Source: Pocillopora verrucosa
Taxonomy: Eukaryota; Cnidaria; Anthozoa; Scleractinia; Pocilloporidae
Length of the DNA: 64,000 nucleotides
Reading direction: 5' to 3'
Assembly (NCBI RefSeq): GCF_036669915.1
Contig: NC_089313.1
Span: 399,085-463,084 of the forward strand
Below, piece after piece: positions 48,329 through 60,270 of this stretch. The notes below the pieces were generated by a model that was not told where the DNA came from, ran no database searches, and saw nothing but the letters and a program-made list of their open reading frames with translations. The translations under genes were made by a program, and so were the position numbers. Each line of letters begins with the position of its first letter. The first letter of the stretch is position 1.

Positions 48329-49349
48329 ATGTCTGTGCAGACCCTTCTTAAAGCCCAGGGGCTTCGCCAACTGATGCTTCAAAACACAAAATGTATGCGG
48401 CTTTTGGATGCGTCCTGGCATCTCCCATCAGAAAATCGTAATCCAAAGGACGAATTTTTAGCTCATCGGATCCCAGGGGCTAAGTTTTTTGACATAGACG
48501 AATGTGTCGACAAGTCATCACCTTATGAGCACACGTTACCGAAAACCGAAGATTTCTCAAATTACGTTCGAAGTCTAGGAATTAACAACGATAGCCATGT
48601 TGTTGTTTATGATCACAGTAAAGTTGGGTTATTCTCGGCTCCTCGAGTTTGGTGGATGTTCCGTGCATTTGGGCACGATCGGGTATCGATTTTGGATGGT
48701 GGATTTTTAAAGTGGAAGGCCGAGTCTGATTACCCTATTTCATCAGGTCCAGAGGATGTAGTCGAAATTGAAGGTGAATTCGTTTGTAGGTAACTCGTAT
48801 GTAAATTCTCCTTTCTTCTCCTGGAAGTGTACTCTCGTTAATAAGCTGCACAGGTATCATCCGCTCTAAAAAACTTGGGAAACTATACTTATGAATAAAT
48901 TCGCTTTCCTTTCAGCAGATGGTGGACCATTCAAAGCTACCTTAAATCCAGGCATGTTCTGTGACTTTGATTTTGTGAAAGCCAATTTTTCAGACCCACA
49001 CATACAAGTAGCCGATGCACGATCTCCTGGCAGGTTCCTTGGAACTGAAACAGAGCCACGCCCAAACTTTCCATCTGGTCATATTCCACATTCAAAAAGT
49101 CTCCATTATGCCAAATTCTTAGAACCCGAAACAAAGCTAATGAAAGATCCAGAGGAGTTGAAAAAAGTATTTGATGAAGCAGGAATTGATCTTCAAAACC
49201 CACTTGTTACAACCTGTGGGTCAGGAATCACAGCTTGCATCATAGCTTTAGGAGCACATCTATGTGGAAAGAGGGACACTATGGTGTATGATGGGTCATG
49301 GGTGGAGTGGGGACAGCGAGCTTCTCCAGATATGATAGAAAAGAATTAA
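48329..49349 (+). CDS. MPST: MPST, 3-mercaptopyruvate sulfurtransferase
   Basis: Two exons, 48329-48773 and 48916-49349, give 292 residues (human 297). Two rhodanese domains are present. The first has LLDASWHLP, HRIPGAKFFDID and VVVYD. The second has VADARSPGRF, FPSGHIPHSKS and the active-site loop TTCGSGITAC (Cys about 249), ending VYDGSWVEWG. The CGSG loop marks MPST, since thiosulfate sulfurtransferase has CRKG. The enzyme moves sulfur from 3-mercaptopyruvate to acceptors such as thioredoxin and is a source of hydrogen sulfide in mitochondria and cytosol. The exon 2 acceptor is a tandem CAGCAG, allowing a one-residue variant. It is divergent from RABL3. Confidence 0.95.
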
Positions 49350-50140
49350 TTGCACACCCTTAAGGCAGACCTGATAACAAAAAGTGTACCTTAAAAAAGT
49401 AAATTTGAAGGGGAGAGGGGCGAGGTTAGCTTTGCCAATAAGGGTAGAACATTTCTCAGTACCAGCTGAAGGGCAAAGTGAGGTGGGGACAAGGTTGTTA
49501 AATTGTTAGCTGATAGAAAATCTGCCAACATGACTAATAATATATTAAGTACATGAGAAAAATAGCTTGTACAATGCAATACATCATTCTCATCCAAACA
49601 AGAGAGAACTTTGTTGTGTTTCTTTATTTCTCTCTGCTCATAAATTCATTTTAAACCAAATGAATATTTTCTAGTTTACATGATCTCTTATGCATGTATG
49701 TTCTATACAGTACAAAGTGACCATATTCTTTACACTGCATGATAATGAAATTCAAATAGTTGTCTGTAACAGCCTTGTCCAATGTTAATGAAATAATCAA
49801 CAACTATCACATAGGAAGCCAAGGAACTCCTTAATCAAAGACAATAATGGTGTTGTAGACAGTTATGCAGTATCTTACATAACACACACTATAGCGAGGT
49901 TCTTAGTATTTCCAATACAAAATTATCCTTTTGCTTATATATTCCTTATCTTTTTCTAGTACAATTAATTTAAAGATGATGAAATAAGGAACTGTCCAAA
50001 AGGCTATAATTCTGTTCTTAAGATGAGTATTAAAATACATATACATACATAAAATACATACATTTTCTCATCACCCTATTCCCACCAATGGCATAGCTCC
50101 ACTTTCTGCATATAAACCCACACACAACCTACAATTCCTC

Positions 50141-50240
50141 CAATCGCTCTGACAAAGGGCTAACGCTTGAAACGTCAGCTTTTTTACCCCTTACAGTGGC
50201 TAATTTACGTTTTCAACTCAGTTGTTAACACTAAATTACC
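50141..50240 (+). repeat. Foldback repeat, copy 3 (right arm only)
   Basis: Starts inside the core (GCTCTGACAAAGGGCTAACG, GAAACGTCAGC) and runs to the family end GTTAACACTAAATTACC. The core has CTGACAA, a change from CTGANGA. Confidence 0.85.
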
Positions 50241-50731
50241 TATTAAAATACATATTTGATTCCACCAAACAGAGAGCAACAAGTTGTAGAAATCACCCTT
50301 TTACTGCCAAATCTTCTTACTTTCTGGCATAGATCTCCTAAATTATCAGATGAAATTTTAATCAAATTGACATTTTTTCCTTATCCAATCAGCTGTCTTT
50401 TTGATTTGGTACAAGAAATTATTTGTTGGTCAGTTCTAGAGGTGAGAGGGCTTAGTGCCTAAAGGGCTTAGTGCCTAAAGGGGTTCTCTTCAAACTTATT
50501 CCTTCAAGAATAAATATCATTCCTGTAGATAAGAAGTAGCTGTTTTAGTTTCTTAACTCCAAAATGTAGGAAATAAATAGGCTATTACTGTATAACATTT
50601 GAGTCCATGGCACTCTAATTCCTGAGTCAATAAAAAATATTACACATTTATAATACAGTGGTTACATTGCAACTTTCGGCTACAGTTAAAGTGGACAGTT
50701 TGAGTATAACCAAACATAAGAGTTTATGAAT

Positions 50732-50762
<31 letters not shown>

Positions 50763-50860
50763 ACTGTGTTGGTGGGAGAGTATAATAGGGTACTGGTAAT
50801 ATAAATTGGCCACCATAAAGAATATGAAAGCTGACATTTTGAGTGTTAGCCCTTCACCAG
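50732..50860 (+). repeat. Foldback repeat, copy 4 (left part only)
   Basis: Head AAAGGGGGTAAGTTTCTAAAG, then TTGGTGGGAGAGTATAATAG and the arm AATTGGCCACCATAAAGA up to TTAGCCCTTCACCAGA. It is about 490 bp from copy 3. Confidence 0.85.
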
Positions 50861-51009
50861 AGAAAATCTTGGAATTTATGGTTTATAAAAACCAATCTGT
50901 GTAGGGATATAATATTGCACATAACATCATATCAGTGAGAGTGTTTTCCTTAAGTACACAGATATTTCATTGAAAATATGTTTTGTTGAAATGAATAGTA
51001 AAGTTTAGA

Positions 51010-54000
51010 TCAATTGTCAACATCCTCAGGGTACTGGCATTGAAGACATTCATTTGGAATGTATCTGGTTCTGGTGAAACCTTTGAAGTACTTTCCAAGT
51101 TCAGGATGGGGGTTCAAAGGCTGATTAGGATCTTCTTTCAGATTAACTGCAAGGAAATTGAAGTAATTAACAATCCCACTATGTTATGCATGAAGAGGGA
51201 AAGTGTCACAGAATTTAAATTTTCATTAGTTTAAGACTTCATCAATATTTAACAGAAAGACATATGGCTTAGGTAATGGCCTTGATCTGGAGAAAGGGAG
51301 AGACACCATAAAGGTGTCTCCATTTACAGGTGATTCTAAAAACTGGGTGAAATATTTCAAAAGAACAAAGCATCACAATTTCAGATGCAACTAACTTTCT
51401 AGTGAGAGTTCTTACAAATTGACCTCTTTGCAAAACAGGGTATAATTTTGAATGATAATTATTTCTAAAATGAGTTTTAAATTCTAAGCTGTTGGGGCAC
51501 ATACTTGACCAAAAAAAATACCTGTGTACCAACCCATGCGACGAAGATCATTGAAATTCTTCTGATATTTCTTCTTACTACCTAATGGCCAGCTAGATCA
51601 TACATTGTTTTTTCCTTCCATTTTATAAAAATTCCACTAACTTTTTTTGAAAATTATGTTGATTAACCAGAGATTCAGCTTACTGTGTGCAGCATATCTT
51701 TGTGAGCCATCATCACCCAGCACATTATAAAAAGGCTGATTGCGGCCACCAGGTGATTGATCAACACCCATTCGCTGAATCCAGGACTCATCCATTTCAC
51801 AAACAGGATCCCATCCATAAATAACACAACCATAATGATACCTGAGGAGAATGTTCAAGAATGACAATAAGTTAGCCTGCATAGACATGTGGGGGAGGAA
51901 AGGGTGTTTGGAATAAGGGTTCAGCCCCCACCCCCTTCTTTTGTCAACTTCTTTAGTGACCTAGCATCTTTTGCTTGGATGTTCCTTTGGTTTCCCTTGT
52001 CATGTCATCAACTTGTATCACAAGTGCGACCCTTTGTCTTTAGTCAACGGCATTGTTGAACAACTACCCAGTATACATACTGTGCTGAGTCATAACTTAC
52101 AGCTTGTGCCTCATCACCATTCCAACTTTAAATCCAACTTGAGAATTCCTTGGATCAGATCTTAGTTTCTATGCAAAATGAAACAACAAAACATTACTGG
52201 AAGAAGCTATATTATCAACCCTACAACAGTTTAGACATTGGATGCTGTTAGAAGAAAGAAAACCTCAAGGAAAGTAAATAACTCTGTTACAAAAATTTAC
52301 TCAACTTCACAAGATACTTCAAGTGAATGCTAACAGAAAGTGTGAAGTCAAATAATATCCAATTTAGTCTCCAACTGTGTAATGGAACTCAGTGATTTTA
52401 GTGTTTTATAACTTAACACCCTTCGAATCTCAGAGCCATGATTTTCCCTGTTTGGCTTGTATGGTAAAATGATGGTAACTTGAACATTATGCCTGCTGGG
52501 TCCTACAGATCATTAAGTATCCTGTTGTGGAAGCCATCATGTAACTTCTCCAACTCTTAAATATAAAAGATTTGGATGAAAAGCCATGACAATAATGTAC
52601 TGCTGTAAATTAACATCTCTTGCCGTACTGGAGGGGGAAGATTTTCTCCCAAATCCTGCATTCTCCTTTTCTGATTGGCTCGTTCAAGGAGATTATCCAA
52701 TATTCCCTTACGCACTTGGTTTGCACTGCTTTGTAGGATCTGAAGACTGTCAATTGCCTGTAAATGAATTTTGGGTTAAGATAAAACCATAGCCAGCTTG
52801 TTTTTATCCTAGAATTTTCACCATTTTGTAATTCAGAATTATTAGTAGAGTTTTTATTAAATAAAAATAAAGTTACTGAAAAGTTGCTGTAACACCAAAT
52901 TAACAAATTATTTTGAGCACACACACAAAAAACTTCTTTGTAGTTTTTCTTGGGCCATTTAACTTGGCCGCTGCTAAGGTGTCCTAAGACTTCTTTATGC
53001 TATTTTGTTAATAACACTTATACATGGATACCCATTAGCAAGAAGCCTTCTAAAAGTATTTATAAAATCAAGGAAATTGTGAAATAAAACAAACCTCTTC
53101 TAAGTCAATACCTAGATGAACCTGTATTCTGGCCAACAGCAGTCTACTGTCTTCATCATTAGGATCAAGAAATAGCATCAGGTCAAGAGCAGAATGCAGA
53201 CCACTCAATCTAAAGTAGAAATTAGAGTGATAATCAGTCTGACCAAGAGCTCAACTTATGGTTAAAGAATCGTTGTCTTCTTGTGGCGTGTTTCTCTTAA
53301 TGAAGAGCTTGTAGGCAGTCCAGGTCAAGTATACCACCCCAGATTATAGGTTGATTATTTGAAAAATTGAATCTGTTTCTGTGTGAGTTGCAGTATGAGC
53401 AAAAATTGGATGGGTTATAAGCAAAGATAACATAACAGACTGAAAAACACACAAAATACACAGATATTTCAAGATCAACTAGATTTTTGGACCAATGACT
53501 GTTTGATTTGTGACTAATGTCCTGAATTTACAAACATGATTTGAATTACCCAGAGTAAAAAAGAACCAGTACACAGGAAATGACCTGAAGGGACACAAAT
53601 ACAAGGGATATTAGTGTCCAAAATCAGACACTGGCATTTAAAATTGGACACTAGAGTCTAAAATCTGATTCTAGTGTCTAAAATAAGGTATTAGCATCTA
53701 AAATATGAAAACTTGTGGCCATAATAGAATACTAGTATCCAAAATCAGACTCTACAATTTTTTAAAAATTTTTTAAAATTGCTTTCACATGTCATGCTCA
53801 AAATAAGGGAAAACACTAATTATAACATGTGTCTTACCGACCACCTGGGTGTTCTTCCATTCTGTAGCTATTTATGATATTGGCCACCATGCGAATAAAT
53901 ACCTAAAAACATGACACACACACACATAAGGAAAACTTGGTATGTGTCAGATGTTGACATGTGTAAAGTACTATATTGGGTTTTATCAATACTTGTCCAG

Positions 54001-57000
54001 AAAGTTAAAAAAATTTTCAAATAACATGATTGCTAAGACTGAAGGGTTTTTATAAATCAACTTAACAGTGTCTTAAGTTAAAATAACTACTGTTACAGTG
54101 GTAACAATAACTATCAAAAGTACCTGTGTAGGCGAAGCCCTAACAAACAGTGCATTACCAAAACTTCGTACATTTGCCAAGGGTGATAAAAGCATATCCA
54201 CACATTGAGCTTCAGTTAAGAAATTTCCACCATTGAAGCAGTCAATGTACCTATATACTGTAGAAGGATCTGCCCTTAAAAATACAAGGCAGTGAAATTC
54301 TCTTATCCAAAACAGAAGTTTCAGTACTTGAGCTTGGTAAGGGAGATACTACATTGATTGTAATATCTGATGAACTTAACCCTTTAACTCCCAAGATTTA
54401 GTAGTCAACATTCTCCCCTCTAACTGCTAAACATTTCCTTGTCAATTAGTTATGGAAATTTAGTGTCAGATCAAGATAACAGATTTTATCTGATAAGTTT
54501 AAATGTTCTCATCACCTGTTTACTGGAGAATGTGCAGATATCATAGGGAGAAGCTACATGTTTATCACCTCCTGGAGTTAAAGGGTTAAATCAAGTCCTA
54601 AACGTAGATAATTATGAGGAAAGAAAGGACACACCAAGGAACTTCTATTATACTTATCATTCTACCAGTATGAAGTAATAAAAAACTTGTATAAGACATA
54701 CTTTGGGTCCATGTTAGATCTCCACCGCAACAAGAAATGATTTGGAAAATTTATCTGTAAAATCAGATTTACGATAATTTAAAATATTACAACAAAAAAA
54801 TTTTATACCATAAAAATAAATGAATATCCCAGGATGGGAAGGAAGCAACAAGGTTATGAACTGAGGAACAATGATCTCACAACTTGTACAATAGACAATT
54901 CACTGGCTTGTCAGCGGCCTCCCTAATAAAACTGTATATTATGGATATGCTCATTCCTTTGCCTGTTTGTTGATTTTGCTTTGGCAAAGCCTGTTTGAGG
55001 ATGCCAGTAACTTCAAAAAGCAAATGCAAGTTCAGGTGGGAAGTGTGTTCATCAGGAAGTGTAAGTTGCAGCTCAAAAGAAAAACCTCCACTAAGTGCAC
55101 TTCTAAGTGGATTGTCAGATAGCTTCACGGTCAACACTGGGGTCAAGCAGGGTTGTTTGATGGCACCGTTTTTGTTTCTACTTGCTATGGACTGGATCAT
55201 GAAGGAAACAACTAGAGAACAGCGAAATGGGATCCAGTGGAACTTATTGGAGCAACTTGAAGATCTAGAGTTTGCTGATGATATTGCCCTGGTGTCAAGT
55301 AACAACCAACAAATGCAGGACAAAACAGCACGGCTAACAGCTAATTCCATCAAGTTAGGCCTGCATCCGAATGTGAATAAGACCAAGGTTATGAAGGTCA
55401 ACTGCACCAACAACAGACCAGTTAAAGTGAGGGATACCATCTTGGAGGAAGTAACATCTTTTGTCTACCTAGGCAGTGTAGTCAGCATTGACGGAGGTTC
55501 CGATGAAGATTTCAAGGTCAGGATAAACAAAGCCAGAGTAGCTTTCAATACGCTGAGGAAAGTGTGGTCCTCCCATGTCATCTCACGGAGAACCAAATTT
55601 AGAATTTTTAACACCAATGTCAAAGCAGTCCTCCTCTATGGCTCAGAAACGTGGAGAACAACTAAGCAAACGTCCCAGAAATTGCAGACCTTCGTCAATA
55701 AGTGCCTTAGGCGAATCTTAAAAATCAGTTGGACTGACAGGGTAACGAACGAGATGCTGTGGGAATTAGCAGGCGAGGAACCAATCATAACTCAGATCTC
55801 AAAGAGAAAGTGGAGATGGATAGGTCACATCCTAAGGAAACCGGCTAACAACATCACCCGGTAGGCACTACGTTGGAACCCCCAGGGCAAGAGAAAGAGG
55901 GGTCGTCCCAGGAACTCCTGGAGAAGAGGTGTAGAGTCCCAAATGAGAAACTGGGGCCACACTTGGGCCACTTTAGGAAGATTTGCCCAGGACAGAACCC
56001 GAAGGAGGACGGAACTGGTTAATGGCCTATGCTCCAACTGGAGCTAAGGGAATATATATATATATATAAGTGCACTTGTGGTCACTTTAAATTAGGGGTT
56101 TGTTGAGGAAAGTAATTAAAAATAACCTGTCAAACCCTTCATATACCTCAGCTAGTTATTTACAAGTGGGAAATATTTAGTTGCCACCATTCTTCCTGTC
56201 CTTTTTTAAGGAAAGTTTCCTTAAAGTATTGATCCTGGCCTGAAGTTAGTTACAAAATGGAAAGCGTCTTCAGATCTTTACAACATAACCAGCCATGTTT
56301 TTCCTTGTAAACAAGTAGTGCTCTTCTGCAATGGAGCTGTCCCCTGACAATTTCCAGTGAGACTGCTCTGCAAGTTGCGAGAACATTGTTTCCATTTCAT
56401 TTATGAGAATGTATGGAAGGTAGCTCTGCCCCAGAATATCCCAAGCTTTTAACAATACACTACTACTCAATTTCCATTCTTGTAAGTTTAAACAGCAGCA
56501 TTTAGCAACACAGTTTTTGACTTTCAAAAATGAAGAAATAGAGGGACAGGGCTTCTGGTCATAGCTACTAGAGGTTGAACACTTGTTCTAGGGTGTTGTG
56601 TTCCATCTCAGTCTGTACCTCAAAGCACTTCAATAGCTTTCACTTGTTCATTCAGAATGATGACAAAATTACCCAGTATAATCTTGAAAAAGAGAAATTT
56701 TATGTACTCACTGGTTCTAATGTAACCCCAAGTCTCCTTGCAAGAGCAGTGAACAAAACTGACAAAGTGATGGGATTACCAGTTCTATTTTTAACAACCT
56801 GTAAAAAATAAACAACAAAGAGAAACAATTTAAGGAAATAGGCCAAGAAAATTATCCAGCTTCACAATGGCTTTGCTTTATCTTGAAATACCTGTCTATT
56901 AACCTTTTAACACACAAGATCTGATAGCTATTTCTCCCTACTAGCTGCAACACATTTCCTTATCAATTAGTTAGGAAAATTTGATCAAGATAACAAATTT

Positions 57001-59494
57001 TAACTGATAAGTTTGAGTTTCTTATTACCTATTTGCTGGATAATAAAGGGATATTATAGGGAGAAATGACATGTTTATCACTTCTGGGAGTTAAAGGGTT
57101 AAGAGAAGAGATTCCATGGCAGTTTTCCTCCTAATGGAGGTTGGCTTTATTCCACCTGAGTTGACAACTATACCTGAAAGAGCATCGAGTTCTCCTTTTT
57201 ATAATATTCATCCACACAGCCTTTAAACTGAAGCTGATGATACAAAACTTGCTTCAGACAAGCCAATATTCTCAAACAAGCTGCAGGATGTGTAACTGAG
57301 GTGAGCCCCTCATTACTCTGTGTCATTTGCTCCTCCAGCGGGATTAAGGGTGCTGTGTGTGTACTGCTGTTGGAGCCATCCAGATTCTCCTTTACCATCT
57401 GTGCGATTCTATCAAGTTCTGAGAAAGTCTCATTCTCATTTATATCCTCTTCATTGAGAATCCATCTTACAACCAACATAGCACCTGTAACCAGAAAATT
57501 TAATGTGAAGGTTGACATAAAAACATGAGAAAGTTTAGTAAGTGTTACTGCTGCTACAGCTCAGTCCAAATTCTACCACATGAAACATCAATAAGACCAT
57601 TAGGAAAAGATGCTCATCTCTTCAACTTGATAAGCAGCTTAAAAGCTTGCAGTTCCTTTACCTTGACCTTTCAACACTCATTAGTGATTAAAAAAATAAA
57701 TTATCTTCACAATATCAATACAATATTAATCACACAAGTAATAACAGTAAAGAAAAATATTATTAGTTGCTTCAATACCACATTCTCTAAAGTAACATAA
57801 TAAGAATTGTATAGCAGACAGTAAGGAGGATTACTGATGAGATCTTGGATGTAAAAGGGTTAATTGAAGGTCAGAGGAGACACAGTAAGAGGTATATGTC
57901 TTGCTTAAGACCAAACCATAAACACCCAATCGTGATTAATATTTAAAGAATCAATTAATATCAATTGATTAATGATTGAAAATTATAAAAAGAAAAGTTC
58001 ACCAAATAAAAAAAAAAGGTTATGCACCTTTCTCAAGATGTTGTTCTTCTTCTTGTAATGCCAGAAATTTCTTCCACTCGTCCTTAATAGAAAAAATTTT
58101 CAGCTGGGACTGTACTTTTCTGGCATAGTGTCTGTGTGTCAAATTGACTTCACTATAAAGCAAAAACAGCTGCAAAATATCAGTCTCTTTAGTGACATGT
58201 CAACCATACCAATATTTAAAGTGTCACAGTAGTTATGATGTTCTTTAAAAAGTGCAAATTAAGCCAATGTTTCATCTGTTTTGAAACATTTTATATCTAT
58301 CAAAAAAAAAAACAAAAAAAACAAAAAAAAAACAGCTTTGAGGGAAACGAATTCTTATACAGTTCAGTAAGCATGAAAATATCATTCATACAATATGTAT
58401 TAACTGATAAAAAAAAAAACTGCAAGTTAATTAAAGCTGTCACGACATTGTGATAACTATGTCTCTTACCAATCATTTCCTTGTAAAAGTTCACTCAGAG
58501 TATTGTTTACATGACACGACATGGCAGGATTTTCATTTCCTAAATACACAAATGTGTCAAACTCTCTCCTGTGAACCTCAGGGTTGTTGTAATATTTCTT
58601 TGACATACTCTCTAAAGCAGAAAGGATTTTAAGTTCAGTTAACAGCCTGTCTCTGTAAACTGCACACCAGTTTTCTTTGGGCATGCTTTTCCAAAACCGC
58701 CATCTGTAGGAGACAAGTATTAAAAGTCAATCGTGTTTTTTCAAATTTGATATGTAAAGCAATGGAACCTTCTTAACCAACCAAGTAGCCAATCGAAACA
58801 CAAAATTCACTTCATCTCGTCCACTCATGGAGCCAGGCTAGAATTCAAGGTAATTTCTTGAGCCTGCCTGGTATTTGATTCTCCCCAGAGACAGGAGGAG
58901 CCAGGAGTTGCGCTGGCTCTCTTCCTGTACCCAAGGAGATGGTCTCTGAACTCAATCATGATCACCGAGTCAGCGAGATGGTCTGGTCCAGAGTGATACT
59001 CCCAGGAAAGAGAAGGAATAAGTGTGGAGCACTGGCTTATATCCCATACTCAAGTAGCTTATACCAAAACTCAATAAATTGTCAACTCATGCGTAGAATA
59101 ACACAGCTGGGACAAGCGAAAGAAAAAAAAAAAAAAAAAAAAAGAGACGAAGATACGAGTCTTTACTTAGTCATGGGACATATCTAGGTTGAGAAATAAC
59201 AGCTTTACGTCGGAGAATACCTTTGATTTTCCACGCAAACCAAGTTTCTCATTTTTGTTCCAATTACACGTACACATTTACCTTACGTAAGCCTAATTAC
59301 CTAGAGAGGGCCTTCCTCTTCCACAGTTCATTTCCAGTTGCAATAGTGTTCAAACGTGTGCAAACTTGCGCACAGCAGCATAAGTCCTTATGATCTATTA
59401 AAGGGCAGGATAGCACCATGTCAATTAGTTCGTCCGCCAACAGCAACAAACTGCTTTCATACTGTCTCTCGCGGATTTCGTCGCCGACCTCCAT
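51010..59494 (-). CDS. FBXO21: FBXO21, F-box only protein 21
   Basis: Thirteen exons on the minus strand: 59494-59301, 58703-58470, 58152-58028, 57484-57174, 56798-56712, 54754-54702, 54274-54124, 53902-53838, 53209-53095, 52757-52629, 52168-52101, 51841-51684, 51146-51010. They give 608 residues (human 628). An F-box is at about residues 17-62 (LADELIDMVLSCPLIDHKDL). The central region has RTGNPITLSVLF and LGVTLEPINFPNHFLLRW (transglutaminase-like SirB1 fold). The C-terminus is a YccV/HspQ-like hemimethylated-DNA-binding domain (FKVGMVMRHKLYHYGCVIYG, WDPVCEMDESWI, NQPFYNVLGDDGSQRYA). FBXO21 is the substrate receptor of an SCF ubiquitin ligase. The intron between 54754 and 56712 holds a LINE fragment in the opposite sense. 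Confidence 0.96.
53605..53755. repeat. Degenerate tandem repeat of about 20-21 bp
   Basis: Six or seven diverged units of the type GTGTCTAAAATCAGACACT (for example GAGTCTAAAATCTGATTCTA and GCATCTAAAATATGAAAAC) in an FBXO21 intron. Confidence 0.75.
54376..54590. repeat. MITE-like palindromic repeat, family A copy 3
   Basis: Ends TTAACCCTTTAACTCCCAAG and CTGGAGTTAAAGGGTTAA, with TTTCCTTGTCAATTAGTTAT inside. FBXO21 intron. Confidence 0.8.
54960..56047 (+). mobile_element. LINE (non-LTR retrotransposon) 3' fragment, reverse transcriptase
   Basis: A 290-codon frame (54995-55864) carries GVKQGCLMAPFLFLLAMDW, the RT active site LEFADDIALVSSN, KTKVMKVN, YLGSVVSIDGG, LYGSETWRTTK and RKWRWIGHILRKPANNITR. 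After a TAG at 55862 the same frame continues with ALRWNPQGKRKRGRPRNSW to a TAA at 56045, so one in-frame stop breaks it. The 5' part of the RT and any endonuclease are missing, a typical 5' truncation. A short (TA)n tail follows at 56051. It is inserted in the FBXO21 intron, antisense to the gene. The clade is uncertain (RTE/CR1-like). Confidence 0.88.
56898..57102. repeat. MITE-like palindromic repeat, family A copy 4
   Basis: AACCTTTTAACACACAAGAT to CTTCTGGGAGTTAAAGGGTT, same interior marks as copy 3. FBXO21 intron. Confidence 0.75.
57665..57862. repeat. MITE-like palindromic repeat, family C copy 3
   Basis: GACCTTTCAACACTCATTAG to TTGGATGTAAAAGGGTTAA with CAATATCAATACAATATTAA and AGTAAGGAGGATTACTGA inside. 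FBXO21 intron. Confidence 0.65.
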
Positions 59495-59589
59495 CTTGAA
59501 ACATCGAAGCCTCGAGTCCCAGTCTTCCGCTGATAACCATTAAAATGGCTACTGGAATTATCAGAACAAGGTGGGGTTCGTTCGTCACT

Positions 59590-59686
59590 GGAGGGAAAGT
59601 CATGGAATAGGGGTAAACGGGATCAATATCAACATCTAGGCATTTGTTTGCGTTTTGTTGACTTCTGGATGTAAATTTTCGCATGG
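59590..59686. repeat. Duplicated block, copy 1
   Basis: GATCAATATCAACATCTAGG followed by CATT and surrounding sequence recurs at 60047-60147 in the same orientation, about 450 bp away, with roughly four fifths of bases matching by eye. Confidence 0.8.
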
Positions 59687-60046
59687 TATGTGTAAAGTCT
59701 CGTGAAAGGGTTTTCAACTTTTGTCTGGACATAGCTGTTGAAAGGAATTTGTCCATCCCCAGTACTACCTATTGTTGTCACTTTCCCCTAATATGCGCTA
59801 GGACGATTCTTTCCTTGTACTTGACTTGTACAAGTACAAGATGTACTCAAGTTGTGCTCATGCAGGATGCATTAAGATACTTTGTTACTCCACACTCAGA
59901 TTTTTGCGTAGTGACATGTTTACTCAGGGTTTAGTAGGTGGATCAAAACAAACTTGAAAGTGAGAATTCCAGAGGGTGACCATCTCTTCTTTGAAGAATG
60001 GTCCACTGAAGTTGTCAAAGCAGGGTGTGAAGGGTCCATTTATTAT

Positions 60047-60147
60047 CAGAGGGAAAGGCATGGAATAAAGGGAAACAGGATCAATATCAACATCTAGGCA
60101 TTCATTTGCATTTCTGTAGACTTCTGCATTTGCAATTCTGCATGGTG
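60047..60147. repeat. Duplicated block, copy 2
   Basis: Partner of the block at 59590-59686. It shares GGGAAAG-CATGGAATA, GGATCAATATCAACATCTAG, GACTTCTG and GCATGGT. Confidence 0.8.
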
Positions 60148-60270
60148 GTGAGCATAGGAAAGAGGTGTAATTAATTGTAGAGAATGAGGGAAGTGAATTT
60201 GATAAGTGACTGCTTTGGAAAGGGTGACCACTTAATACTATGATGCTGCCCTCTACGGTTGGAGCATATA

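Larger units (their letters stand above)
49350..51009. other. Tail-to-tail gap MPST/FBXO21
   Basis: No gene is seen. Holds two partial foldback repeats and a small 16-bp tandem duplication (GGGCTTAGTGCCTAAA twice at about 50448-50480). Confidence 0.6.

Noticed and set aside
51530-51600. Possible extra FBXO21 exon in the last intron
   Set aside because: The flanking exons join in phase and match human directly, leaving no missing residues.
54877-55440. 187-codon minus-strand ORF
   Set aside because: It is the antisense shadow of the LINE reverse-transcriptase frame.
56270-56527. 85-codon minus-strand ORF in the large FBXO21 intron
   Set aside because: Human FBXO21 aligns across the flanking exons without a gap, so no exon is needed here, and the peptide resembles nothing I know.
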